DNA of 64,000 bases from Archilochus colubris (taxonomy: Eukaryota > Chordata > Aves > Apodiformes > Trochilidae). The stretch's first letter is position 1. Each line of letters starts with the position of its first letter. Below are positions 11,370 through 23,379 of this stretch, one piece after another. The stretch lies in NCBI GenBank assembly GCA_023079485.1, contig CM041089.1:16287660-16351659 (forward strand), read 5' to 3'. Under the pieces are notes generated by a model. It was not told the origin of the DNA. It searched no databases and saw only the letters and a list, made by a program, of their open reading frames with translations. The position numbers and the translations under genes are program-made.

Positions 11370-11909
11370 TGTCAGGGCTTGAGAGGACCAGGAGAATTTT
11401 TGGTACCCACCTGAGGACCTAAAGAGAGGATCTTTAGGAGCCTGAGGGATCCCTTGGGGCAGCACAAGAGGGCTCTGTTCCCTCCCATCCCTGCCCATCC
11501 CCTCCCAAGGTCATGCAGACCATCAGCCTCTCCTCTCTTTCCCCTGCTCCTTGCTTTGCTGCTGTTCCCTCTGCTCCGTTGCCATCAGCTGCCTCCTGCT
11601 CCTCAGCACCCACACCCATCGGGTGCTGGGCAGAGCCCTGGAGTCCTCCCTGCCCCAAGGGGTCCTGAGGCTCCCATCCCTGCAGCATCCTGTTGGGGTT
11701 GTGTATAGAGATGTGTATATATTTGTGTTCCTTATCCCAGCTGTCACTGCCCTTCTCCTGTTCCAGTAAACCTTCAGTTTTCATTTCCAACTTTTACATC
11801 TCTCATCCTCATTCCCCTTTTATCTTCCCTTGGGAGGGTGGTGGGTGGGGGGTAATAGAGCAATTCTGTCCTTTGGTGCTTGGTCTGCCCAGGCTGCTAA
11901 AGCAGGGCA
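11370..11909 (+). mobile_element. Solo LTR of a second family (LTR-B)
   Basis: A 540-bp segment starting TGTCAGGGCTTGAG and ending AAGCAGGGCA, flanked by exact 5-bp repeats GTGGC at 11365-11369 and 11910-11914. The interior is laid out like an LTR: a TATA-like GTGTATATATTTGTG stretch near 11710-11725, an AGTAAA polyadenylation signal at 11765-11770, then a pyrimidine-rich U5-like segment and a G-rich stretch near 11835-11855. It shares no obvious sequence with LTR-A. No retroviral genes are adjacent. The ends were found by looking for a target duplication, so the call depends on a 5-bp match plus this layout. Confidence 0.6.
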
Positions 11910-11914
11910 GTGGC

Positions 11915-14900
11915 TTAGCAGCACCTGAATTCCTTTCCTGTTACACCTTCCCCTTCATTTTGCAATGAGGCATTTGCAGGGAGCTGCCAAGCCACACCAT
12001 TCCTCAGGAATCACAGCCCAATCCTAACAGGAATAACCCCTCGCTGCCTGCAGGGCCCTGTGTACACAGCAAATCTCCTCCCCCCCTCTCTGGAAAGGGT
12101 CAAAAGACCCCTTGTATGCTCAGAACTCCAATGTGAAAACAAAATTGTGAGTTGATGATCTTGAAATGGGTTTAATGGAGCAGTTTCAGTTCTACCCTTC
12201 CTTCCTACCAACTCCACCCTCTGCTCCGAGAGGGAAACTTGTCTGAGTTAATACAGAGGAGGGGAAAGCAAGCTAAAAATAGTCTCCTTTTCCCCTAAAA
12301 AAAAAAAAGTTAAAGCTATGAATAAACAGTTTGAAGCAGGAATGCAATTAATCTGACCAGCAAATTCCTACACTGCTGCCTTCTTCAGTTCTTCAAACCA
12401 TTTTCAGAAGGATTAAATACCCAGACTGCCTCTGCAGAGCCCCTGGAATCCCCACATTCCCTGCTCCTTGCAGGTAAGGGAATGGGCTTTGGCATGAGAA
12501 GGAGCAGGTTCCCAGACTGGGTCAACCAATACTGGAATATTTGAGTGATCTCCTTGCATCCTAGGAACAAAGTTGGAAAAAATGCATCAAAAGAACACGA
12601 AACCATTCCTGCTGTTTCCCTTTACTGAGGAACAGATTTCCTTCCCACTGAGAAGCACTGATGCTGCTCTCCCTGTTCCAGACCCCCCACATCTGTCCCC
12701 ACAGCAAAAGCTGTCACCAGAGGAGGAGCAGGGTGCTGAGCCAGTGGGCACCTTGGGCTGGGTGCCAAGGCAAGGCTGGTTTACAGATCTGAGCCAAACA
12801 AACTTCTTTACTCTCCTCCTTACACTACACCAAGTAAGCAGATCAACCCCCTTTGCTACCTGAATATTTGAACCCTCTTCCTTCTCCACTCCATCCCCAG
12901 TGAGATCCTGGTGATGCCCTCAGCACCTCCTATTGCTGCAGACAGAAGCCCCTGGGCAGAGCTGCCTTTCATCCCCATATTCGCAGTTTCATGATGCTCT
13001 GGAGTGCTCCAGGCACTGCTGTGATACCTGAGAGGAGTTCAACCCCCTCCTTCCTCTTACAGCTGAGAAGCCCTCTGGAAGGGGAATGAAATGCCTGACT
13101 CTCATCCCAGAGTTCAGAGGGAATGGTTGAGAGCTGTCAGTCCTAGCAGGATCCTGTTCCCTGACAGCCAGGGGATAGCAGCTCCTCTGAGACAGGCTGT
13201 GCAGCCAGGCTCTGAAGGGAACTCTGCCTGCTGACATTTGGGAAAAAAGGTAAAAGCTGTTCTGTGACTCTCAAGTAAATGCTTCAAGCCAAGAGGCAGG
13301 GCAGCTGTGACTACAGGACCAAAAGGAGGACCAAACCAGCAGCTGCCACCCAAATGCAAACCCAAAACTGTCTGCAGGCTCTGGTGTCCCAGGGCAGCAG
13401 GGAAGAGCTTCTTGTAAGAGCTGAGACAAACCCTGTGGGACAGGGGGTGCTGGGACCTCCTGCCCACACCTCAGCATCACTAACAACCTCCTCCCTGCAT
13501 TTCCCAGCCACACACAGTGCTCATCACCTCATTTTGACTGCTAAAAACCCCTCAGGGATACTATTTGGCCTGCACAGGAATACTGAAGGAAGACATCCTG
13601 GTTAACACCTGTGTTACTTCTTCAACCTCTATACTGGGGCATCCTCTTATGATTACCTCCAGTTCCTGCCCAAGCTGGGAAGAGCCCTTTCCCGAAGGAA
13701 ACTGGCACAGGGACTAAGCCACACTCCTGAATTCCCAGAGGAAACCTGCAAGCAGAGCAGGAAGCTGAAACTGGATTTGCAGAGCTCTAAATGAGCTCCC
13801 AGATCCCTCTCCTTGCAGCAGGCACACACATGGATGCAGCTGCCTCAGAAACTCTGCTGCCTAAACAAAAAAACCCCAAGCACTTCAGAGCAGAAAGTCA
13901 GGAGTGAGGTGGGTCAGATCTAGAAGAGATTTCATCAGCAGAGCTTCCATCTACTGAGCACCCAGCATCACAGCAGGGCTGAGCTGCTCCTCAGGTGAGG
14001 ACCAGTGCAGGCTCCTGGCTGCCCAGGGGTGCAGCACCCAAAGGATACAGCACAGAAAAGCCCTTTGCCATTATTCATCTCCAATTTTCATCTCCATTAT
14101 TCATCTCCAACCTCACTCTTTGCTGCCAGCTGGTTTGAACAGTGACTGCAAGTAGAGGGGGGGGGTGTTTCCAGGGGGTCAGCAGGGATTCAGCTTTCCC
14201 AGGGCATCAGAAGGGTGTGGGGATGGGCTCCAGGGAAGCAGAGAGCAGGCTGAGTGTGTGGAATCAATCCTGCTTTTCATCTGGGAGGCAAAAACTTCAA
14301 AAAGCAGCCTAGGTTGTTCTTCTGCAGAAACACAAAGTCTGGGGCTCCCATCCAGCTCCGTGTCTCTCTGTCACCTTTCCCAGTGACCCCCCTTGATGAA
14401 AAGCACCCACAAACAGCAGGGATGAGGTGTCAGGAATGCTCATGGCTACAGACTGGCACATCCCTGCCACAGCCAGCAGATTCAGCCAAGGATCTGTCCA
14501 TGCACCAAGAAGCTTCAGCTTTGAGCTGTGACACAGGACAGATCTCAGTTACACCTTTCCTCTTCCCTGCATTTTGACCCAGCCAAAATCCAGGATCCAC
14601 AGCAAGACCCATCCATCGGGGGGGGAGAAGCCACAGGGAAGCTCTGTGAGGTCCTGCTGGTGAGGACCTCAGAGGAGAGCACAGAGACTTGAGCTCCTCG
14701 ATGGATTTTTAGGTTGTTTTGTCATTAAAACACCACAGCATCAGAAGGAAAAAGGGCCAAGCCAAGCACCTCACACCATGTGGAGTTCCCCAGCACCAAC
14801 TGCTCTGTGTTTGTCCCAGGAAGAGGAATGGAATTCACAGGAGTTAAGAAATCCTGATCACAGTGATGGGGAAGAACTCTGGTAATGGAAGGCATAGCCA

Positions 14901-16600
14901 TGGCCTTGATCAATAATTCCTAATACATAAAATATGTATCTCAGGACATATCTGCAGCACTGGAAGCAGCCTTGCAGGTGAACACTTGTTTTTTTCCTTC
15001 AGCTCAGTGTCACTTTTTGCTACTTTTGATTAAAACGATTCCTTTCACTCAATATCCCATTTTTGAAAGGTATTTATTCCCTACATGTGCTGCAAGCTGC
15101 CTCTAATGCTTCCAGGCAAAACACAACAGCTCACTAGAAGGAGCCTTTCCTATTTTACAAGTCATACACAATTTATGAATCTGCAATATTGACAAAGCCT
15201 GGGAATAGACATTGTGTCCAATGCTCTTTCCTATAACTTTGAAATAGGTTTTGGGGCCTTTTCCTCTGAAAGTGTTGGTTCTTACACAAATCAGTTACTT
15301 AAGCACAAATTACCTCCCTCGTGTCCAAACCCATAACCCAAAATCTACACCACGCCAACATTCAATGCCATTTAGCTGTCCAAATGTCCCACTCTCCCTT
15401 AAGCACTTGCTATTTTTCTTCTTGTTCACGAGCCCTTAAGTTTTCCTCTAAAACCTCAAAAAACTTGTATACGCAGAGGTTTGCTCCTGCTCCCACGGAT
15501 CCCACCCAGCAGACACACAACTGGCATCTTCAGCTCTCCCAACCAGCCCAAGACAAGGAAATAGTTGTCTGAAAACAGGGATGGCTCTGCAAATAACTGT
15601 TCTGCCAGTGTTTTAAGAGGTGTAAAAATCAGCAGAAGAGAATTGCTGACAAAAGAATCACAGGGAAGTTACATGGAGATTCCCAGATGGGAATGGAGTA
15701 GGGAAGCATCTTCTTTACTGTGTTTCTTTCCAATAGAAGTTGAAGAATTTCAGGGAATGGGGATTTTGGAGACTTTTCGTGTGGTATGCAAATAGCAGTG
15801 AATTAGTTAGCTCCCTGGGAAACTTCCAGTCACTCATTCAAAGAGTTTATACCTAGGAAGAGACTTGGGAATTTTCCAGCACTCAGACACCTTCTCCTTT
15901 CACCTGCCACTGCCTCTGCAGATGCCACACGTGTCTGATGAGTTTGCTTCTGGCACTCTGAAGGAGTAGGAAAGTTCAGGATTCTTGCCCAAGCCACAAC
16001 TTTCTCTTTCTATTTAAATATATTTTTCTTTCTGAAGCTGTTCTCAGTCAGAAAATATTTTGTCCAATTCTCATTTCTGGCCACTGAATGAGAAACCCTT
16101 CCTGCAAGAGATAAAGCAGATTCTTGAGTAAAAGAAGCAGGTGGTGATCAGGGTCACTTCAGGAACAGACTTTTCAATCCAGGATTACCTTGCCCTGCTT
16201 CACAATCCCCTTTACCCCTCCCTGTGTACTTCCCCACTCTTTAACCTCAAAAAAATCCAAACAAAACAGTAAAAATGGACTTAATGGAGAAGGTTTCTTC
16301 TTGCACCATTACAATACAGAATTAAAAACAAAACACTTAAAAGGTGCCAGGGAACAATGCACAGAGAGCATTTAGAAGAGGGCACAAGTTTGTGTCCTGT
16401 GCAGGGAGAAAGTTGTGGCAAGGGAGGAGAAAACTGGTAAATATTTCTAATCAGTTCTGATGCTAACAAATGCCAACAAATCAGAATCTCAGAATGGAGG
16501 AGGAATTTATGCAATAAATACCCACAAATGCAAAGCACCTTCTGTTGGGACTGCTCAAGCTGCACGAAGGGATGGTGCAAAGGGCAAAGTAAGGCTGGAG
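11915..16600. other. Unassigned single-copy DNA
   Basis: About 4.7 kb with no gene, RNA or clear transposon. Small features: a 26-bp unit repeated twice (starts 14068 and 14094, beginning CCATTATTCATCTCC), a G run near 14157-14165 and an A run near 12298-12308. Open frames are 118 codons or fewer and overlap on both strands. Confidence 0.55.
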
Positions 16601-16725
16601 TTCACAGAATCCTTTGGGCTGGAAAGGACCTCTGAGATCCTCAAATCCAAACCTTCATCCACTCCCACTGTGATTCACAGACCATGGCACTGAGTGCCAC
16701 ATTCAGGTGCTTCTTAAAAACCTCC

Positions 16726-17181
16726 TGTCCTGGTTTGGGCCAGGATAAAGGGGATTTTCTGCCTTGTCCTTTTGCTTTCAGCTCAGTCTCTTGTAAGCAG
16801 CTGCACTTGCTGAAATTCACAGCAAGTTTCTCAGACAGTGTCTGCTTCTAGGACTGATCCCACTCCATGCTTAGAGTTCCAGCCAGAGCCTGGTGTGCAG
16901 AGCCAAGGACACTGCTCAGCTCTGAGGAACATTTTACCCTCCAGGAGGAATAAAGAGGTCCCACCTGCAGCCTCCTTTGGGCAGGAAGGGACAAGAGAGA
17001 TGCCAGAACTGACCAAACAGAGGATTCCATCCCATACACCTCAGACTCAGGAGAAATCTCAGGGATCACCAGGCTCAAGCCAGCTTCCAGCTTCCTGCCC
17101 TTCCTGCCTTTCCTGCTTCCCTTCCTTCACCCATTCCCTGTTTCCTTCAGCATCCTGGGAGGCCAGTGTTAAACCCTGACA
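16726..17181 (+). mobile_element. Solo LTR, ERVL-like (LTR-A, shorter copy) nested in CR1
   Basis: A 456-bp LTR with the same TGTCCTGGTTTGGGCC start and GTTAAACCCTGACA end as the copy at 10328. It is flanked by exact CCTCC repeats at 16721-16725 and 17182-17186. Removing the LTR and one CCTCC restores a continuous CR1 stretch, which independently fixes both borders. AATAAA lies at 16949-16954. Compared with the longer copy it lacks about 200 bp just before the 3' end: the junction after CATCCTGGGAGG goes directly to CCAGTGTTAAA. The rest is nearly identical, including a 61-codon minus-strand frame (16831-17016) unchanged between copies, which points to a fairly young family. Confidence 0.95.
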
Positions 17182-17254
17182 CCTCCAGGGATGGAGAGTT
17201 CACCCCCTCCCTGGGCAGCCCATTCCAGTGCCTCATAACCCTCTCTGGAGAGAA

Positions 17255-17342
17255 TTTTTCCTAATATCCAACCTAAACCTTCCCTGGCAGAGCTTCAGCT
17301 TCAGCTCTGCCAGGGAAGGTTTAGGTTGGATATTAGGAAAAA
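17255..17342. repeat. Perfect 40-bp inverted repeat with 8-base spacer
   Basis: Arm 17255-17294 is the exact reverse complement of 17303-17342; the spacer 17295-17302 is TCAGCTTC. The left arm is ordinary CR1 sequence and CR1 resumes after the right arm (GCCCATGCCCTCTTGTC), so the right arm is an inserted, inverted copy of its neighbour. The identity of the arms implies a recent event, or strand-templated correction. Confidence 0.97.
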
Positions 17343-17398
17343 ACTCTTAAGCCCATGCCCTCTTGTCTTAGTGATATCTGCCTGGGAGAACAGAGAGA

Positions 17399-20300
17399 AA
17401 CCTTTTCCCAAAAGAAAACCCCTTCCTTTTCCTGAGCAGGTTTTACCATTCCACTGGGTAACGACTTGCACAACTGCTTTGTGCCACCAGATTTTTGCCA
17501 GTGTATATATATGTATATATATATATTTATATATCCATCTCCTTGGCTTTCAGTCTCAAACAGCAGGCAGGTTTAATTAAGCAGGATGCTTTTAGCCCTG
17601 CTATAAATCATTTGGGGTTAAAAGGCCACCCCCTCCAGCAGAACCCTGACATCAGTTATCTGCCCCCCTGAAGGACATTTGGTCCATAGATCAGTTGTGC
17701 CTGGTTTGCCCCTAGTTTTTGCTTGGTTTTTTTTTTTTAAATCTTGCTCTTTCAGGTGCTTAATGCCACTCATTTCCAGGTGGTCTAAATACCCAGCACA
17801 ACAGAAAGCAGGCTACAGACTTGTTCTGTCCAGTTTTGCTGGCTGAAGCTTCAGATCAAGCAGGTCCCAAAGGGGACTCAGCCATGCACTCCCTAAACAC
17901 TACTTTATTTTGGTTTTTCTAAAGCAAAAGAGCTAAGGAAGTAGATACCAAGTGTTTCTTGAGAAGCCAGAGCTGCCTGATGATTTTTAGATAATCTGTT
18001 TACTCAATTACCTGAAGCAACATCCCATTTTAAAGCAAAGCAACAGCTGAAAGCAAAGTCCTCCTTTCAAGCCCTTGTAACTAATAGCAAAAAAATTCAA
18101 ACAAAATTCTTCCTGGCAAAAACAAATTCAGTCATGAAGTAAGAACAAGCCAGAAGAGTTACTAACAACAATACAGATGAATCCTTTCCCTAGGACTTTT
18201 GTAGACCAGGTTCTGCAGGTGCTCTTGGCTACTACAAAAAAGAAAACAACCTGGAGAGACTTCCAGCTCCACCCAGTCTTCCCATTCATTTCCATCCCTG
18301 GGGAATAATCCAGTGCCCAGAACACATTCCAGGCCTTATTTGTAGGAGGAAATGTGCATCCCAAGCTGTATCTGCACTGCAGGAACACACTCCCAACACA
18401 GCCTCCCACCAGCTCAGGAGATAAATAGAGCTAAATAGATAATAAGAGATTAAAATGGAGCTGCTGCAGAAGCATGGACCCCACAGGGAGCCTCTTGGGT
18501 CAGGTACCAGCCAGCTCTGCCCTGTCTGCAGTCATCATGCCTGGGAAACACTGCCAGGAAAGGCTTGGACACAGGGGGATGGATATCCAGTCCTGGAACA
18601 GAGATTGCTGCTGCCATCAGGAGTGCCAGCACTACACTAATGTGAGGATCTGATCTCTGCAGGCTGCATCTAAACCTACTTTTCAAGTGCAGGAGACATG
18701 GAAAACCCTCCTCTTTGAGGATTGCAGACATTTCCCTGGATATGTCCAACACCTGGAAAGTCCAGGTAAAGCAGAGAAGGTGCTGGCATCACCAGCAGCC
18801 AGACCAGGGCTCCACAATGATGTTTATCTCTATTTATCAAGTCTCAATGAGCACAAAGGGGTCTCTAGGCATTACCTTTAATTACAAGAGGAATTGCTGC
18901 AGTGGAATTATTCCATTTAGTGCTCTGCATGGCTTCCCTCAAACCCAGCTCCACAGACATCCTGCTCATCCACAGACCAGCAGCCTGGGTTTCATCTTTC
19001 TGTCCTGGCTTGTGCCAAAAGCTTGCTGGCTCCTTGGCAAGCACCACACAAACCAGAGTCCAGCTGCAGGGAAAACACCCAGACCTTTAGGATTACTTTT
19101 TTTCAGGGTAACTTCTTAGGTTCTTAAGGGGAAAAACTACAGCCTGGCAAGAAAAGAGTGAACTGAGTCCCCAGCACCTAAATTCAAACTTTCTGATTGA
19201 AGTCCTGTAACAGACAGCTCAGCTTTCAGGGAACTTGGACACCCTGAGCTGAACAAGAGCCTTGCTCTCTGATTTTCTTACTCATCAGTGGCATTCAGTG
19301 GTGACCCCAAGAAGGAGGAAAGGATTTGCTGCACTCACTTCCCCACAGGGCATCACAAAGTGCTCTGACTTTGTGCCATTTCTTTTTGGCAGTGCTCACA
19401 CTGATGCTCAGGGTCAGATATTCCCAGGGACAGCAGACAAATTGCCTTGACTTCTGCCCCAAGGGCACATACACACACAGGGGTAGAACTCCTTAACTTC
19501 CCCAGCTTGAAGAAAAGACACAGAAATTAATTCCTGGTGCCACCCAGGTTGGGCACAGCCACCCCCACCAATGGCAAGGTGTATTTTGCATTTCTCAGGC
19601 TCTGTTCTCCTTTCAGCTACTGCAACTGCAGTAGGAAACCTGCTGGTTGTCCACACTTTTGCACTAGCAGGCAGTGCCTATAACAAAAAAAAAAAAAAAC
19701 CCAAAAAGCCATTCTGTGAAGTTCTGCTAAACACAAGAGACTGTGGGAGTCATATATTAAAGCTGACACGAGCATAAGAGAACAATACCAAAAAGGAAAT
19801 GTCAGAAAGTTTTTTATCTGCACCACGAGCCACCAGTTTCCCATACAACCCAGGTTTTTGGTTTGTTCTTTATTTTTGAATTAAAGTAACATTGGATTTC
19901 TTGCCCATGTGCTCCCTCCTCAAAAAAAACTTCACTTGACAATTTGGAATCATTCTGTTTATTTTAAATCTCTTCCCTCAATCCCTACTGCTTGATGCCA
20001 GATGTCTCCTCACCCTTAGAAAATCCTACAACTCTCCTGCTGTGCCCATACCCATCACCCTGTACTCAAAAGCCCCCCAAATCTGCCAGAGAAGCCATCT
20101 CAAGCTGATATCTGCACAAGATTCAGTACTTGAATTAACCTCTTGGAGTTTTATATCTCTATAAAAACAGAGGGAAACGTATAAATAGATACCCCCTTCC
20201 CACTGCTATTTTAGAATATCCTGAACTCTGTGCTATTCTTAACCTCTTGACATCAACATTAACCCTGACAACTATATTCCTGCAACACATGCTTTCAGTC

Positions 20301-22890
20301 TGAAAACCACTGGATTGATTTTCCTCTTTGGAGTTATTCTTTACAAAGTCCAGAATATAGAAGAGAAAAGCATTTCCATATCAGCCCTAAACTGATGGGA
20401 CACATGCAAAGGGCAGAACACCCCTCAAGCCCTACACCTTGCACCCCACACCCCACATGGAAGCTCTACTGCAAACCTATTGCCCTCTGGAAAGGAAAAA
20501 CTTCTTTTTGTCCAACAGCACAAGAAGCTCTTGAGTAAAACACTAAATCCAAGCAAGGTCCAGCTCACAGCTCCAGCCCCTTTCTCAAGAAATGGCACCA
20601 GGGATGCAACCATTAATGAACCGTGGTGCTTGAGACCCAACTTCAGCAACCTCTCCTCTGCCCAACATTAAATTAAGGGTCCTGGGAAGCCTCTTTTCCC
20701 TTTACTTTGTCAAGCTGCAATCTGAAAAACAAGCACCCAGACAAGAATTTCTGTTTATTCAGCAGCAACTGGGGCTGAGTGCAGGTACATGGCTGGCAGG
20801 CTGTGAGACATCTGAGCCCTCCCTGCACTATCCCAGGAGTTCCTGTAATGCTGGATACTCTCCAGCACGGTATTAAGCAACACAACCATTTCTCACGTGG
20901 TGTTTAATCTTTTAGCAACATCCTAGAAAGAATTACATGGCCTGAAGCATCCCTCTGATAAGGTGCTGGGCAATATTTGCATCCTGGGTTTCTGTTTGCA
21001 AAGGTATCTGGGGCTCAGCACCCCCCACTGGAAGCTGCAAGATCCGGGCTCCTCCTCTGCCTCTTCCCCAGCCTCAGCCTGACCCATGAGAAAATTCCCT
21101 CCTCTTCAAGGAGCTTTCTCCTTTCTCACTTTATTCCCCAGCAGAGCAGAAAAACAAGGCTTTGAATTCTTTTGAAGCTTGGGCACTCCAGATGGAATCA
21201 GCAGCACAAAGAGCCCCTCCTCTGGGGAGGATGAGGCTGTCCCAGTGCAGCCCAAAGGTAAAAAAAGGTAAAAGCACAAAGCAGGAAAACCCAAAAGGTA
21301 CCAGAAATGCAGAGGGCTCCTGAAAGCCTCTTTGCATCAGCCACTCCTTCCCATCACTGGCATCCAACCTTCTGGGTCTCTAACCAGATGCCAAGGAGAT
21401 GTGTTCAAGTAGTTTGTTAACCAAAAAAAAAAAAAAAAAAAAAAGCCTTTTTGGGGACCAGAAACACTTGAGGAGTTTTAATAACCATGTGAAATCAAGA
21501 GTGGGTTATGCTGGACAATTCATGTAGGTTTCCATCACCATCCCCAGGTGAGATCCAGTGAGATGAGAGGGACCAGCACCAGCTCCCAGCCAGCTGTGGC
21601 ACAGCCCCCCCAGAGACCATGGAGCAGAGGGGATTTTGGGGACACCCTGCACCCCAAAGGGCAGGGAAGCAGCTCCCACAACACCCTCCTGCACCCCTCC
21701 GAAGGGAAAGGCTGCCTGGTGCTGAGAGTTCCTTCATAATTCAGGCCCTATTATGGCAGGCACTAATAATTTAATAGTTTCAATATTGGTAATTAAATAA
21801 AAAGGTAGTGGCAATCCTAAATATGAAACCTGAAGGGCAGCAGCTTTCAAACTGGTTTCCATTTTTAGGTGCTGTGCCTGGAAAAGGGCTGATTTTGCCT
21901 GTGAAGTAGCTATGGAAATATAGAGATGTTTATATTGTTTATATACAGATGTTTATATACAGATGCTGAAGCTCAGTGTGCACGTTTGTTAAGGGAGAGG
22001 CAGCACCATTCGTTTAACTGAGCAGTAATGCAATAAATTCTCCATTTATTCAGGTTTGGGTTTTTACAGTTTGAAGAGGAGGACATTATGGATTTCATTT
22101 TCAGTAGAGTTGTGGTGGGTTGTTGGGTTTTTTTGTTGCCTTCTCATGTTCTGCTGGGTTTTGTTTCCTTTTAATTTTTACTTTATTTCAAGCTATTCTT
22201 GGAGGATAATTGCAACCCAATTAAGACTGCAGAAGCAGATTTATTTACTACCTGAACTTCCCCAGAACTTGATAGCTCAGCAAGAGAAAAAAAATAGGTT
22301 TATCAAAACAAACATTACGCTTAAAACTTTTTTTTTTTTTCCAAATAGCCTATAGTGAAAACAATAAGGAAATGTGAGTGTAAATAAAGAGAATATCTCC
22401 CCAGCTTTGATTCAGTCTTTCTTCAGTCCCTCCCTGGTACAAGCTTGCTTAACTCCCAGTCTCACAACTTCATAATTTAACCATCATTTAATTCGTAAAT
22501 TCAATTCACAACATTTAATCACTTAATTCATAATTTAACTGATATTGCTGAGAAACAGAAAGGAGAAATATTCTCCCTACACCTGCAGAACAGCCTCCTG
22601 CTCTCTCAGGTTACCCTGATACTGCAGAGAACTCCTTTTCCAGACAATTAAGCCATCGATTTCCTCTGGTTCAACCACTTTCATTTTCCTCTGAAGCTGC
22701 AGCCAAACCTGCCCTGGTGAACACTTTTTTAATTAAAGTGCTATTAAATGGTTGAGGAAACTTTAAATCTCAGCCTCATCAGTCATTAGTTCAGGTTCAC
22801 CACTGACCAGGGGTGGTCCAGCCCAAAGCCACAGTCCCAGGAGATGTGGGGACCCCTCCAGACATCCCCAAGTGCCCCCCAGGAGAGATT
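17399..22890. other. Unassigned DNA with simple repeats
   Basis: About 5.5 kb with no supported gene. Simple sequence: a TA/TG-rich microsatellite at 17502-17535, an A run near 19684-19699, a 14-base TTTATATACAGATG unit twice near 21939-21965, a 22-base A run at 21423-21444, a T run near 22327-22340, and an AT-rich stretch with repeated CATAATTTAAC at about 22470-22540. None of the A/T runs has a nearby AATAAA and a flanking duplication, so I do not call retrocopies. Open frames are 134 codons or fewer, with no domain. Confidence 0.55.
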
Positions 22891-23049
22891 TGGGGCTCTG
22901 GGGATGGAGGAGAAGGAAAATGAGGGTAATGTGGGGCTCTGGGGATGGAGAAACAGGAAAATGAGGGAGATGTGGGGCTCTGGGCATGGAGAAACAGGAA
23001 AATGAGGGAGATGTGGGGCTCTGGGGATGGAGAAACAGGAAAATGAGGT
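22891..23049. repeat. 41-bp minisatellite, about 3.9 units
   Basis: Unit starts fall at 22891, 22932, 22973 and 23014, each beginning TGGGGCTCTGGG or TGGGGCTCTGGGCATGG and ending AAAATGAGGGAGATG or a variant. The first unit differs most (GAGGAGAAGG for GAGAAACAGG). Units two to four are almost identical, suggesting recent growth. The overlapping Ser/Pro/His/Phe-rich minus-strand frames (100-155 codons) are products of the repeat. Confidence 0.93.
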
Positions 23050-23379
23050 TGCTGACCCAGCCCCACCCAGGGAGGTGCCAAAGCAGCCAACTCCATGTAT
23101 TAAAACTGCTTCTGTGAAGAGCAAGAGGAGGGAGAGAGTTGTAGGAGATTCCCTTTGGATGGGAACTCAGGGTCCCATATGGAGGGACCCAGGAGACTTT
23201 CTGGTCTGATCCTACCCACCCTGAGGTCACTGCCCTCTTTTCAGCTTTCAGTCATGAGGCAGAGGGAAAAAGTCTGAGGGGAAAGATTTTAGATCCTTGG
23301 GACAAGGATGGGGAGCACAAGTTGTGTCCTCCAGCCCTGGGGGATGAGTAATGAGTGAACAAGAAGACCAGAGAGATCA
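23050..23379. other. Unassigned DNA, possibly the CR1 5' flank
   Basis: No gene. Part of it could be the diverged upstream portion of the CR1 that becomes recognisable after about 23380, but I cannot show this. Confidence 0.4.

Larger units (their letters stand above)
16601..17398 (-). mobile_element. CR1 LINE 3' end, interrupted by a solo LTR
   Basis: The plus strand shows the reverse complement of a CR1 3' region. It begins with TTCACAGAATCCTTTGGGCT (the CR1 tail and 3' UTR), passes CACTGAGTGCCACATTCAGG, and resumes after the LTR with AGGGATGGAGAGTTCACC, CTGGGCAGCCCATTCCAGTG and CTAATATCCAACCTAAACC. It fades after GCCCATGCCCTCTTGTCTTA near 17360-17398. Two later events hit it: the LTR at 16726-17181, and a fold-back insertion at about 17295-17342 giving a perfect palindrome. 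Without those, about 290 bp of CR1 remain. Only the 3' end is present, as usual for 5'-truncated CR1. Confidence 0.9.

Noticed and set aside
10328..17181. A provirus with LTRs at 10328 and 16726
   Set aside because: Each LTR has its own 5-bp duplication, the 5.7 kb between contains no gag/pol/env remnants, and it includes another solo LTR and a CR1 piece.
21423..21444. A retrocopy ending in A22 (and the A26 at 49738-49763)
   Set aside because: No AATAAA within 30 bases upstream and no flanking duplication could be found.
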